Source: Botryobacter ruber
GTDB lineage: Bacteria; Bacteroidota; Bacteroidia; Cytophagales; Hymenobacteraceae
Assembly (NCBI RefSeq): GCF_003347595.2
Contig: NZ_QCZK02000029.1
Span: 92,781-156,780, forward strand
DNA: 64,000 nt
Direction: 5' to 3'
Shown here in pieces: positions 47,788 to 57,166 of the stretch (position 1 is its first letter; every line of letters begins with the position of its first letter). The notes under the pieces were generated by a model. That model did no database searches. It saw only the letters and a list, made by a program, of their open reading frames with translations, and was not told the DNA's origin. The position numbers and the translations under genes were made by a program.

Positions 47788-50700
47788 TTATTGCTTCGAC
47801 AGATTTACCGTTGCTCCTTCCGTTTTAGCCGGAATGCTTACGACAGCGGTGCCATCCTTGTGCTGTATGCGGGGTAGTTCGGCGGGTGCTTTGTTCCATT
47901 CATCCTGGAAGTAAACGGCTTTCTCTATGGTTACATCGGGTGAATTTTTTAGTTTGATGACGGCTTTGTTATCTTTTGCTTTCACCATTTTAACCGAAGA
48001 GATATGGGCGCCCACTACATCATCCAGGAAAAAGGCATACCGGCTGTCGCGTTTCTCATAGTTGAACGTGCTTTCCTTCACCGTGAGCCCTTTGACGTGC
48101 CGTGCCCATATGCCATAAGAGGGCTGCACCTTCAGGTTAGCCACATTATATTGCCCTACGCCCAGCTCCGGCGGCGATTGCGCAGTATCGGCAAGCGGAT
48201 TGCCGCCCTTCACCAGCACGTGTACATCATTGAAGGATATATTCTGAATGTAACCGGTATGTTTGCCATTGGGAAGCGTGAAATTTAACCCGCCTTCCAC
48301 CACTTCCGGATCCGGAAGCTTGTAGCCTGCTATAATCGGAGTTGCTTTATCCTGAGAACCATCATATTCTTTCCAGCGGGTATTCTTGTTGCTGAAGGAG
48401 CTTCCGCGGTATACTTCAAAAATATCAATACCTTTGATGATGATGTTTTCTACCTGGCCGATATTCACGTTCGTAACAAGCAGCTCATCATGCTTCACGC
48501 CTTCTTCATCGAACTTGAATCTGCTCACATTAGCGCCTAAGATGCGGCCACGGTTAGAGATGGAGATGAAAAAGGGCGTTCTGGTTCTGTACATTTTGGA
48601 GCGGGAATGAAGCGTACCGGTATGGCCGCAGTTCAGGTGAATATCCTTAATATGCCCGCCGTCGTTGGTGGAGATGGAGAAGCCTGCCTTGTTAGCCCCC
48701 AGCACATAGAGATTGTCCACATGCACATCCATAATGTCGTCGGCAGTTTCGGAACCAATCTGGAAGATGTTGCAGTTGGTATCGCCTATGATGTTGCGCA
48801 CTTTGTAGTTGCTTACAGGGCGGGTAAAGCCCAGCGAGCAGTCAGAGCCGGGTTTTACCAGGTCGTCGGAGCTTACTTTTGAATAGATGTTGGTAACGGT
48901 CACATTGTTGCAGGCCATGAAATCGTAGATGTCGCGCACGTTGGAGGTGTTGTGCTTGGCGAAGTAGGTGTTGTGCACGTTGATGTTATCGGTACCGGTA
49001 GCCAGCAATACAAAGTGCCCGCCCCGGTCGATATGCAGCATGTTGTTTGCTTCAAAATCTTTGGAGCCGTCTTTCATAATGTAGTAAGGCTCGTCTTTGT
49101 CCGGGTCGTACCAGAGGTCTTCTTCGCGGTAGAGGCCGCCTATTTCGAGATTGGTGCAGAGCTTCAGGGTAAACATTTTGTCGGCACGGTTGTCGGGCTC
49201 GTTGTTCATCACCTTGTCGCCGGTAACCAGATTGCCGTCGCCGGTGATGCGTCCGTTGCCTATGATTTTCACATTGTCCAGTCTTTCGCCGAAGAACATG
49301 GTGTTCCGGAAGTAAGTGTGGCCAACGTCCTGCTTGGTAAGCCAGTTTTCGGGGTTCACATAGGGGCCTGTGGAAGTAGGGGAGAGGCCGGAGCGGTACT
49401 TTTTATCGCTGAACCAGGTAGATTCCGGAGCGTCGGCCCCTTTCAGGGCTTTAATGGTGGCGTCTTTGTCTACATACAGGTACACATTGCTTTTCAGGTG
49501 CACCGTGCGTACCGGGTAGGTGCCTTTGCTGAACAGCAAGGTGCCGCCGCCCAGTTTTTCCAGGTAGGCTATTGCTTCGTTTATTTTATCAGTATCATCC
49601 TGGCCATTGCCTGTCACGCCAAAACGTTTGATGTCCATTTTACCGGAGAAGAAACGGGCTACATTGGAGGCGCCTTTGTTATCGCCTTTTTTAACCTGCA
49701 ACCGGAACGTGTACAGCTTGTCTGGCTGCAGCCCGGAAACAGTTGCTGTACCGTTTTTGGCATCAACCTTTCCTGTGGACGGCTGCCAGCTTTTGCCTTG
49801 GTCCAATGACTGCATCAGTTGCACATCGGAAGCATTGCCGCCGGTGCTCCACTTAAAGCTGGCTTTGGTATAAGTGTCAGGTGTTTCTCTGTACTGCAGG
49901 CTCCTGTCCAGTACCCGTTCAAAATCAGCAATGGTTTTGGTGGCGGTAAGAGTGGTTGTTTCTGTCCCGGTGCCTGCACTACTCAGGACTTCCGGTTCTT
50001 TGGTGGTATAGGTGGCCCTGAATGGGTAGTTTCCGGTTTTGCTGAGCTTTACATTCCGGAAAACAAGCTTCAGGTCGGCGCCATTGGCGGGTCTGAAGTC
50101 AAGGTTCGTGAAAGTAAGGATGGCGCCTCCGTCTTTTGCCTTGCTGATAGCTACATTTCCAACTTTAGAGTAGGAGTAGTTAGTGCCTACCCGCCCGATG
50201 GACTGGGTGGGTAGGTCTTTTAACTTCACATCGCCACGTCCGATAACATTCACGGTAGTGTTATCCAGGGTGGGTGTGATGCCAGACGGTACAAAAATTT
50301 TAACTGTGGCATTTGGGGTGCGCTGACCGGCAGTGAAATAAAGGGTCAGGTCGCGGGTGGTATTCACAGTTAGCTCTTCCTGTTCCAGGCGCAGTTGTCC
50401 GCTCAGCGCCATTGGCTTTACCAGCAGATAATAGCTTTTACTCGCTTTACCGTCCTGTGCAGTTACCTGAAGACGGTCGCCGGTTGTAATAGCGCCTTCC
50501 TTTTTTTTGTTGCCATCCTTGCCGATAACCTGGTACTGCAGAGGGGAACCATCTTTGGAGGTTAGCTGGAGTGGGAGCTGTGCTACCTTGATTCCCGTTG
50601 AAACCAGCCCCTTGTCTTCCGGGGTGTCAACGGTAAAAGAGTAGGTGCTGCCGGTAATGACCACTACCGTGTCTTTGCTAATACGGGCAATGTTTGGCGC

Positions 50701-50817
50701 ATTTTTTCCGAAAGTAATTTCTGCACCTGGTTTGGGGTTGCTTCCGGTAACTCCAGCCATGGCAGGCATTATGATGCCAATCAGGGCGGAAAGGGTCAGT
50801 GTTATGAAGTTTTTCAT
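47788..50817 (-). CDS. large GH28-like beta-helix protein with N-terminal extension
   Basis: The 1009-residue exported protein has about 390 residues of beta-sandwich domains first, including an FnIII-like repeat (SGLQPDKLYTFRLQVKKG). A GH28-type helix then starts at MDIKRFGVTGNGQDDTDKIN. The two-Asp motif is present (KVSSDDLVKPGSD), preceded by YDFMACNNVTVTN. The usual His-Gly motif of polygalacturonases is missing (GDTNCNIFQIGSET instead). The C-terminal SYGIWARHVKGLTV matches YGVWARHVKGLKL of the GH28 at 59203. It may be a divergent galacturonan or rhamnogalacturonan hydrolase, or another beta-helix glycosidase. It is transcribed 129 bases downstream of GH29. Confidence 0.75.
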   Translation of the reverse strand: MKNFITLTLSALIGIIMPAMAGVTGSNPKPGAEITFGKNAPNIARISKDTVVVITGSTYSFTVDTPEDKGLVSTGIKVAQLPLQLTSKDGSPLQYQVIGKDGNKKKEGAITTGDRLQVTAQDGKASKSYYLLVKPMALSGQLRLEQEELTVNTTRDLTLYFTAGQRTPNATVKIFVPSGITPTLDNTTVNVIGRGDVKLKDLPTQSIGRVGTNYSYSKVGNVAISKAKDGGAILTFTNLDFRPANGADLKLVFRNVKLSKTGNYPFRATYTTKEPEVLSSAGTGTETTTLTATKTIADFERVLDRSLQYRETPDTYTKASFKWSTGGNASDVQLMQSLDQGKSWQPSTGKVDAKNGTATVSGLQPDKLYTFRLQVKKGDNKGASNVARFFSGKMDIKRFGVTGNGQDDTDKINEAIAYLEKLGGGTLLFSKGTYPVRTVHLKSNVYLYVDKDATIKALKGADAPESTWFSDKKYRSGLSPTSTGPYVNPENWLTKQDVGHTYFRNTMFFGERLDNVKIIGNGRITGDGNLVTGDKVMNNEPDNRADKMFTLKLCTNLEIGGLYREEDLWYDPDKDEPYYIMKDGSKDFEANNMLHIDRGGHFVLLATGTDNINVHNTYFAKHNTSNVRDIYDFMACNNVTVTNIYSKVSSDDLVKPGSDCSLGFTRPVSNYKVRNIIGDTNCNIFQIGSETADDIMDVHVDNLYVLGANKAGFSISTNDGGHIKDIHLNCGHTGTLHSRSKMYRTRTPFFISISNRGRILGANVSRFKFDEEGVKHDELLVTNVNIGQVENIIIKGIDIFEVYRGSSFSNKNTRWKEYDGSQDKATPIIAGYKLPDPEVVEGGLNFTLPNGKHTGYIQNISFNDVHVLVKGGNPLADTAQSPPELGVGQYNVANLKVQPSYGIWARHVKGLTVKESTFNYEKRDSRYAFFLDDVVGAHISSVKMVKAKDNKAVIKLKNSPDVTIEKAVYFQDEWNKAPAELPRIQHKDGTAVVSIPAKTEGATVNLSKQ

Positions 50818-50837
50818 ATTAGTTTAAGTATTGGAGT

Positions 50838-50887
50838 AGCGTGTATTCCACTTTCAGTAACTGAAATAGAAACACACGCTTTTTTTT
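50838..50887. other. hairpin in the leader of the GH28-like gene
   Basis: AGCGTGT (50838-50844) pairs with ACACGCT (50874-50880), and inside it TTTCAG-TAA-CTGAAA. Seven T residues follow on the plus strand (50881-50887). On the minus strand, where the gene is read, it is a leader hairpin only 21 bases before the start codon. On the plus strand it looks like a terminator for antisense transcripts. Confidence 0.6.
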
Positions 50888-50945
50888 GTTTTACCAGCCC
50901 CAACCACGGGCAATGGGATTCCGGAAGTAGAGATATAGCTTTAAA

Positions 50946-52376
50946 TTAATCCAGCTCGCCGGTATGCATTTTGTCTTTAGCGATAGGTGCCTGTGGTGCT
51001 AGCTGTCCTTTTACCTGTACTTTAATAACAGAAGCGATGGCATCAGGCGCCTTTGCAGGAAGTTGAATGACAGTTCCTTCTGCAGATTGCGTTGCTTTTA
51101 ATTTTTTGCCACCGGCGAGAAGGCTGGTGGAAGAAATTTTATTGTCCAAGCCCGGTACCACCAGCTTCCCATCTTTTGGCCAATCGAAAACTGTGAGATA
51201 CAGGATAGTTTCTTTTGCTTCCGGTTTCATGGTGACACGGCCCCAGTTAACGGAGGAAATCGGATTTGCCTTAGTGGCATAGATGGCCTCGCTGTTCACT
51301 TTCATCCATTCGCCTACTCCTTTGAGCCTGTCGATGCTTTCCTGCGGGAAAGTGCCGTCCGGTTTTGGTCCCACATTCAGCAGGTAATTACCGCCTTTGG
51401 AGGCAATGTCCACCAGGTTGCGGATGAGGGTTTCGGTTGATTTCCAGTTGTTGTCGGAGGTTCTGTAGCCCCAGGTGCCGTTCATGGTCATGCAGGTTTC
51501 CCAGTCGCTGCCATCGCCCTGGGCCGGAATTTTCTGTTCGGGCGTGCGGGTGTCGCCTGGGAAGTTGGGGCGCTTCAGGCGGTCGTTGGTGATAATGTGG
51601 GGCTGCAGTTTAAGCACTTCCTGCAGTTTCAGCGCCGCTTCGTCGGTCATGTTCGTTGGCGTGTCCCACCATAGCACTGCTATTTCGCCGTAGTTGCTCA
51701 GTATTTCCTTTACCTGCGGCACCGCCACCCGGTCGATGTACTGGTCGAAAGTGGCTGTTTCCTGGGCATGGTCCCAGTGGCCTTTGTGTGCTTTGGTGTA
51801 GGCGTCGATGCGGGCAGAGTCCGGGTTAGGCCAGCCTTCGGCCATCACCTTGCGGGCTACGGAGCCGCCGGGGTTGCCCCAGTCCTGTGCCTGAGAGTAG
51901 TAGAAGCCTAACTTCACGCCGTGCTTTTTGCAGGCTTCCGCCAGCGGCTTCAGCAGGTCTTTTCCGTAGGGAGTGGCATCGGTAACATCCCAGTCGCTGG
52001 CTTTGGAGTCGAATAAGGCAAAGCCGTCGTGGTGCTTAGCTGTGATGATGATGTATTTCATACCGGCATCTTTTGCCATTCGCACCCAGGCATCTGCGTC
52101 GTATTTGGTCGGGTTGAACTGTCTGGCGACTGCTTTGTATTCTGCCACAGGCACTTTCATGCGGTTCATAATCCATTCGGCACCACCTCTGGCCTGTTCG
52201 TGGCCGCGGTAAACACCTGCCATCTGGGCATAAACACCCCAATGAATAAACATGCCGAACCGGGCCTCGCGCCACCATTCCATCCGTTCATCTTTGGTCA
52301 ATACTTTTTGAGCCGAGGTAATAGTGGTGTTGCCAAGCAGCACCAGCAGCAACAACGTTGTGAGTATTTTTTTCAT
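50946..52376 (-). CDS. alpha-L-fucosidase, GH29
   Basis: The 476-residue protein has a signal ending near TSAQ. The barrel carries WWREARFGMFIHWGVYAQ, KYIIITAKHHDGFALFDS and GFYYSQAQDWGNPGG. The nucleophile is D238 in IAVLWWDTPTN, and NLVDIASKGGNYLLNVGPK closes the barrel. It is the complete paralog of the fragment at the left edge. The C-terminal beta-sandwich is short, without the extra module of the GH29 at 27789. It begins only 5 bases after the GH36 gene, so the two are co-transcribed. It releases terminal alpha-L-fucose; which linkage cannot be told. Confidence 0.95.
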   Translation of the reverse strand: MKKILTTLLLLVLLGNTTITSAQKVLTKDERMEWWREARFGMFIHWGVYAQMAGVYRGHEQARGGAEWIMNRMKVPVAEYKAVARQFNPTKYDADAWVRMAKDAGMKYIIITAKHHDGFALFDSKASDWDVTDATPYGKDLLKPLAEACKKHGVKLGFYYSQAQDWGNPGGSVARKVMAEGWPNPDSARIDAYTKAHKGHWDHAQETATFDQYIDRVAVPQVKEILSNYGEIAVLWWDTPTNMTDEAALKLQEVLKLQPHIITNDRLKRPNFPGDTRTPEQKIPAQGDGSDWETCMTMNGTWGYRTSDNNWKSTETLIRNLVDIASKGGNYLLNVGPKPDGTFPQESIDRLKGVGEWMKVNSEAIYATKANPISSVNWGRVTMKPEAKETILYLTVFDWPKDGKLVVPGLDNKISSTSLLAGGKKLKATQSAEGTVIQLPAKAPDAIASVIKVQVKGQLAPQAPIAKDKMHTGELD

Positions 52377-52381
52377 GGGGT

Positions 52382-54571
52382 TTATTTTTCTGATAAATGC
52401 TTCTCTTCTGTTATCTCAAAAATATTGCTTGTAACCGGCGTCAGGCGGCCGGGCGACAGGTTCATACCTACCTTCATGAGGTATTCGCCGCTGTAGGTTT
52501 TGCCGTGTGCCGGGTTCTGCGACTGTGTGCCTGGCAGCATATTTACTTCCTGCACAATGTAGCGTTTGGCGGGGTCCAGTCCCTGCAGTTTCACAGGTGC
52601 CAGTTTCTCTTTGTGGCGTGTGTTCAGGATGTAGTTGAACAGCACGGCTTTGTTTTTGTCTTCAGAGGTGTACATCAGCACAGCCCGGTTCTCCTCGTAA
52701 GGCGAAACCAGCCGGAAGAGGTCGCCGGTCCAGATAACAGGGCTGAGCTTTTTGTAGGTTTTTACTGCTTCCCGGCTGAACTCTATTTCCTGCGGCGTCA
52801 TGCTGCTTACTTTGATGTCGTAGCCCATCTTGCCCATCATGGCCACATCGGTCCTGAACTTAATGGGTTGCTTGCCCATGGAGGTCACGTGGCTCGACAC
52901 GGTAACGGAAGGGAAGAAGTTGAGGTAACCCCACTGGATAAACACCCGCTCAAAACCATTGGTGTTGTCGCTCGGCCAGAACTCGGAGAAATATTGGAGG
53001 GCGCCGTAATCGGTGCGACCGCCACCTCCGGCACAAAGCATGATGGGCAGGTGCGGGTACTTGTTGCGGAGCCTTTCCATCACGGCGTAAAGGCTGCGGG
53101 TGTAGTCGATGTACAGGTGCGATTGCTTGTCTTTGAGGTAAGGTGAGAAGGCATTCGTCATCATGCGGTTGCAGTCCCATTTGATGAAGGAAATACCCGG
53201 GTTCTGGGTCATCAAATCATCAACAGTCTTGTAGACAAAGTCCTGTACTTTGGGATTGGTCAGGTCCAGCACCAACTGGTGACGGGAATAGTGCTCCTCA
53301 CGGTTCGGTAGCTTCAGAATCCACTCAGGGTGCTTCTCATACAGCGCACTTTTCGGGCTCACCATCTCCGGCTCGAGCCAGATACCGAATTTAATGTCCT
53401 TGGCATGTGCCTGCGAAACCAGATAGCCAATGCCGCTGGGTAGTTTCTTTTTGTCCGTCATCCAGTCGCCCAGAGCCGTGCGGTCGTTGTCGCGGGGAAA
53501 TTTCTCGCCGAACCAGCCGTCGTCGAGCAGGAACAGGTCTACACCCAGCTTTTTAGCGCCGTCGAATAACTCCACCAGTTGCTTCTCGTCGAAGTCCATG
53601 TGAGTAGCTTCCCAGTTGTTGAGCAGCGTGAGGCGTGGCTTGTCACCGTCCAGCACACCATACTTGCGCGCCCATTTGTGCAGGTTGCGGCTGGCCTGGC
53701 CTTTGCCCTGACCGGAGTATGTAAAGATGAAAGGCGGTGTGGTAAAGGTTTTACCTTTTTCCAGCTGATATTCAGAGTTGTAAGGGTTCATGCCCGACAG
53801 CACCCGCAGCGAGTTCGCCTGGTCAATCTCAAAAGAAATCTGGAAATTGCCCGACCAAGCCAGTGTACCGGCTACCACATTGCCGGTAGTTTCGGTAGAC
53901 TTGCCGCCGGTAGAGAGGAAGAAGACAGGGGTGCGGTACATGTGCGCCCGGGTGCCCAGCTTGCTGTCGAGGGTTTTGATGCCATTGGTCAGCTGCGATT
54001 CCTTCATGCCCATCTCAATCATGTAATCGCCGTCGAACTGGCTTAACCAGTAGCTGGAAGCATCGAAGTGCATCATCGACGAAGCAAAGTTGTGCAGCGT
54101 AACCGGCTTCTTCTCCTGGTGCTTTATCTCGGTCCAGGTTTTGAAAATATCTTCATTGAAATGCGCCACATAGTGCAGCACCACTTCCATGGGGTATTTC
54201 GGGTCTTTTAACGTGATAGAAGTAGTGGTCACATTCTCGTCCTGCTTCTTCACGGTCGTGTTCACATGTTTCAGCTCCAGCGATGGGTTTCCATCGGCAT
54301 GTGTTACGCGGATTGCAGGTTCAAATAGGTTTTCCATGCCAGCTGGCACGTAGGCTTCGTGGCGTGTGGCCATGAGGTGGCTATAGTCGGAGTGGTCGCT
54401 GAGTTTTTCACCGAAATAGCTTTGGTAGAGGCGCTGGTTGCTCCCAACGGTCAGGATGAGAGCGGTGTTTTTTGTTTCAATCAATACTTGCTTTTCCTGC
54501 TGCTGTGCAAGTAGCGGCAGCGAGAAAAGCAGCATCAATAGGCCAAGAAACGGCGATGTATTTTTGTGCAT
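52382..54571 (-). CDS. alpha-galactosidase, GH36
   Basis: The 729-residue exported protein (signal ending near PLLAQ) is of normal GH36 length. The N-terminal beta-supersandwich (RLYQSYFGEKLSDHSDYSHL) precedes the barrel. The barrel has FLLDDGWFGEKFPRDND, KFGIWLEPEMVSP, nucleophile D466 in SFIKWDCNRMM and acid/base D535 in FWPSDNTNGFERV, followed by GYLNFFPSVTVSSHVTSMG. The C-terminal beta domain ends at 54571-52382. GH36 removes terminal alpha-galactose. The active-site composition is the classical one, so I am confident of the family; the galactose linkage is unknown. Confidence 0.96.
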   Translation of the reverse strand: MHKNTSPFLGLLMLLFSLPLLAQQQEKQVLIETKNTALILTVGSNQRLYQSYFGEKLSDHSDYSHLMATRHEAYVPAGMENLFEPAIRVTHADGNPSLELKHVNTTVKKQDENVTTTSITLKDPKYPMEVVLHYVAHFNEDIFKTWTEIKHQEKKPVTLHNFASSMMHFDASSYWLSQFDGDYMIEMGMKESQLTNGIKTLDSKLGTRAHMYRTPVFFLSTGGKSTETTGNVVAGTLAWSGNFQISFEIDQANSLRVLSGMNPYNSEYQLEKGKTFTTPPFIFTYSGQGKGQASRNLHKWARKYGVLDGDKPRLTLLNNWEATHMDFDEKQLVELFDGAKKLGVDLFLLDDGWFGEKFPRDNDRTALGDWMTDKKKLPSGIGYLVSQAHAKDIKFGIWLEPEMVSPKSALYEKHPEWILKLPNREEHYSRHQLVLDLTNPKVQDFVYKTVDDLMTQNPGISFIKWDCNRMMTNAFSPYLKDKQSHLYIDYTRSLYAVMERLRNKYPHLPIMLCAGGGGRTDYGALQYFSEFWPSDNTNGFERVFIQWGYLNFFPSVTVSSHVTSMGKQPIKFRTDVAMMGKMGYDIKVSSMTPQEIEFSREAVKTYKKLSPVIWTGDLFRLVSPYEENRAVLMYTSEDKNKAVLFNYILNTRHKEKLAPVKLQGLDPAKRYIVQEVNMLPGTQSQNPAHGKTYSGEYLMKVGMNLSPGRLTPVTSNIFEITEEKHLSEK

Positions 54572-54640
54572 AAACGGTTTTAGTTAACAGGATTATGTTT
54601 GCTGATTGACTTATATCTGATATTAAGAACTGCAGTAAAA

Positions 54641-54888
54641 GCCCCCTTTAATGCTAATCATCTAGAGAAAAAGAAATGGTGCTTTATCGTTTTTGCTAGT
54701 GCGAGCTTGTAGCTCGTACTTACATACCACGATATAACGCATAATGTCTATTATTTCGTAAAGCTGATTTTTTTATGAAGTATATAGATAGGAAGCAATT
54801 CAGCCGGGGAAATGAAAGTACGAGCTACAAGCTCGCACTAGCGCACCCGTTTCAGATTTTTCCTTAAAAGATTAGCTTCAAAGGGGGC
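54641..54888. repeat. nested inverted-repeat element (MITE-like)
   Basis: The inner arms 54695-54721 and 54816-54842 are a perfect 27-base inverted repeat beginning GCTAGTGCGAGCTTGTAG. Each arm is itself partly palindromic (GAGCT-TGT-AGCTC). Outer arms 54641-54660 (GCCCCCTTTAATGCTAATC) and 54870-54888 (GATTAGCTTCAAAGGGGGC) form a second inverted repeat around it. The interior is AT-rich and non-coding. It fills most of the 340-base gap between the six-hairpin and GH36 genes. Confidence 0.85.
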
Positions 54889-54911
54889 AAAACCGCATTG
54901 CGTAGTATTAG

Positions 54912-56951
54912 TTACAGTTTAATCTCTACCGATTGCCCGTCTTTTATCAGGGAGTTGTACACCCGTTTGTTGCCGTTGTAGGCCGTTAACCGGATTTTGT
55001 CTTTCTCCCGCTTCACCTGGATATCAAGCTCGGCATCAAACGCATGCACTTTCTTCAGCGCCATCTGGTTCCACTGGTCGGGGAGGTGTGGCGTGATGCG
55101 GAACGATTTTAAACCGGTAGGGCGGATGCCGAACAGACCTTCGGTGAAGATACGGCAGTAAAGACCGCTCTCGGCTGACAGGTGGCGCTGGTTCCCTTCG
55201 GGGTAAGCCTCCACGGGGTAAGGCACGTGGTCGCCCAGCAGGCGGCGGTTCGAATAGTATTTCAGGAACTCAAGTGCTTTCTCTTTTTCACCGGCGGCAA
55301 ATACGCCACGCAGAGCATAGAGGGTAGAGCGGTCCCAGAAGGTTTCTTTACCGGCCTGTGTGGACAGACCGTCTGCTGTCCAGAGGCGGGGCGAGAAGAG
55401 GGCATCGATGGTGCCTTTCTTGCGGTCGTAGATGTCCATGGTGAGTGGAATGCAAATCCAGGCCCGGAGCACGTCGTTGGTTTCGTAGTATTTGTAGGTG
55501 TCGAAGCCTTCTACCTTGCCGCCAAAGTATTTTTCCATGTTGGTTTTCAGTTCCTGCGCCTGGGTTCTGTAGGCGGCTAACTTCCTGGCAGGAACGCCCA
55601 GGTCTTTGCCTAAGTAGCTGGCAGATAACAGGGCATCATAGTAAAGCGAAGAGGTGGAGAGGTTGGCCTTCCCGGCAGGGAAACGGTTTTCCAGCTCATC
55701 AGAGTCGGAGGCAACCACGCCTTCCGGCGTCAGTTTGCGGCGGCAGAATTCCAGCGTCCATTCAATCAGCGGCCAGAGCTCTTCGGCTTCTTTTTTGTTT
55801 CCGGAGGCCAGGGCATAGCGGGCGGCTCCGTAGGCAATCATAGCGCCATCGCCGCGGTCTTTGGCGCCATGCCAGATACCTTCTCCTTCGGCAATGATAG
55901 AGCTTGGGATGGCTTTGTAGTCGGGGTTCATAAAGCGGGCAAAGTGCTTGTAAGCATTCATAGAAGCTTCGTTGCCGATGTTATAGCCCAGGAAGGGGAA
56001 GAAAGGGCCAATGTATTCAGCCTGGTCGTTTGCCCAGACAGCTGCGTAATAGGCGCCGCCACCCGGACCATGCATCAGGCCGCCTTTGGTTCTGTAGATA
56101 CTTTCGGAGCCTCTGATCTTGGCAAAGGCAAAAGCCTGGTTGAGCGTCTGGTCCGGTGTTTCCAGCACCAGGTTGTTCTTCCACTGGCTAACTAAGGCAA
56201 TGCGCTGCTTTTCTTCCTCGTCCAGCTGCACGTTGGCGATGCTTTCTCCTGACTTTGTAGCACCGAACAGCGCCCCAAACAAAACCGACTTGCCCGGCTC
56301 CAGCGTAAAGCTGCCGCCGCCGATGCTCTTATAAGTAACCGTATAGGCACCGTAGATAGCGTTGCCTGACTCCGTGGTAAAGGAGTTCTGGTATTGTGGT
56401 ATCTCCACGGAAAGCGGTTTGTCGGAAGTGTTGGTTAGGGTATATTTCTCCAGGAACACAGGCTGTGTAGGCGAAGGGTAAAGGGTGCGGGTAAATTCCA
56501 GCCCTTGCTTTACTTTGCTTTTCACCTGCATCAGCCCGTTCAGGGTTACTTCCGATACCTTCTCATCCGAAAGCGGGGCGCCGTTGGCATGTATGGTAGT
56601 TAAAATATTCCAGTCGGATGTGCGGGCCAGGTGGTTACGGGTTTTATTGGGCATAAAGCGCAGCATCGGCCACACAAAATTGCGGGTCACGGTAAAGGAG
56701 CCGTCAGCATTCACGCCATACCGCACAATAGTCGACATACGTTCGCCGCTCATTTCAATATGGTCGTTGTGCGGAATGCGCTTATCGATGGCCCAGGTGA
56801 TGGAGCCGTCGGGGTTTATTTTCCAGCGGTTGTCGGTGGCAGGAGACTGGGCTGCTGCATCAGACACTATAAAGGAGTTGATGCCGATAAAGAAAAATAA
56901 GAATAAATGGCTACACCAGCCTGAAATGTTTTTGCTTTTTGTGGTAGTCAT
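54912..56951 (-). CDS. six-hairpin (alpha/alpha)6 glycosidase of unassigned family
   Basis: I begin at ATG 56951 (MTTTKSKNISGWCSHLFLFF); the longer frame starts only at a TTG. The mature part starts after SDAAAQ. An N-terminal beta-sandwich (RYGVNADGSFTVTRNFVWP, GLEFTRTLYPSPTQPVFLEK) precedes a six-hairpin barrel (AYYAAVWANDQAEYIGPFF, GIWHGAKDRGDGAMIAYG, DSDELENRFPAGKANLSTSS). The end carries EAYPEGNQRHLSAESGLYCR and EGLFGIRPTGLKSFRITPHL. The layout is like GH95/GH78/GH65-type enzymes, but I cannot match it to one. Conserved acidic residues (WANDQAE, DRGDG, DSDELE) are candidate catalytic groups. It is the first gene of the minus-strand run. Confidence 0.75.
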   Translation of the reverse strand: MTTTKSKNISGWCSHLFLFFFIGINSFIVSDAAAQSPATDNRWKINPDGSITWAIDKRIPHNDHIEMSGERMSTIVRYGVNADGSFTVTRNFVWPMLRFMPNKTRNHLARTSDWNILTTIHANGAPLSDEKVSEVTLNGLMQVKSKVKQGLEFTRTLYPSPTQPVFLEKYTLTNTSDKPLSVEIPQYQNSFTTESGNAIYGAYTVTYKSIGGGSFTLEPGKSVLFGALFGATKSGESIANVQLDEEEKQRIALVSQWKNNLVLETPDQTLNQAFAFAKIRGSESIYRTKGGLMHGPGGGAYYAAVWANDQAEYIGPFFPFLGYNIGNEASMNAYKHFARFMNPDYKAIPSSIIAEGEGIWHGAKDRGDGAMIAYGAARYALASGNKKEAEELWPLIEWTLEFCRRKLTPEGVVASDSDELENRFPAGKANLSTSSLYYDALLSASYLGKDLGVPARKLAAYRTQAQELKTNMEKYFGGKVEGFDTYKYYETNDVLRAWICIPLTMDIYDRKKGTIDALFSPRLWTADGLSTQAGKETFWDRSTLYALRGVFAAGEKEKALEFLKYYSNRRLLGDHVPYPVEAYPEGNQRHLSAESGLYCRIFTEGLFGIRPTGLKSFRITPHLPDQWNQMALKKVHAFDAELDIQVKREKDKIRLTAYNGNKRVYNSLIKDGQSVEIKL

Positions 56952-57076
56952 GAGCTTTTGTTGTTTTAACAGTAGCAAGATGGCTTAAAGCCTTGTGAAA
57001 CAGGGGGCACAAAATGTTCTTAGATGGGGGAGGTTCTGTTCTGGCTGCCGAAAGGTGGTTTTATTGCATTTTATTT

Positions 57077-57109
57077 TTGTTAATTGAGTGCGATTTAAAC
57101 AAATGTTTG
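57077..57109 (+). promoter_or_regulatory. candidate Bacteroidota-type promoter for the mutarotase operon
   Basis: TTG at 57077-57079 and AATGTTTG at 57102-57109 are 22 bases apart, which fits TTG-N(17-23)-TAnnTTTG with one mismatch. It lies in the divergent region between the minus-strand and plus-strand runs. Confidence 0.4.
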
Positions 57110-57129
57110 TTCTTTTTGTGGTGCAGAAG

Positions 57130-57164
57130 TTTTCTGCACCTGTCACCATTCACACACCTGTTGC
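57130..57164 (-). repeat. dispersed-repeat copy in the leader of the mutarotase gene
   Basis: TCTGCACCTGTCACCATTCA followed by CACACCTGTTGC is an inverted copy ending two bases before the start codon at 57167. It would therefore be part of the 5' untranslated region. Confidence 0.6.
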
Positions 57165-57166
57165 TT

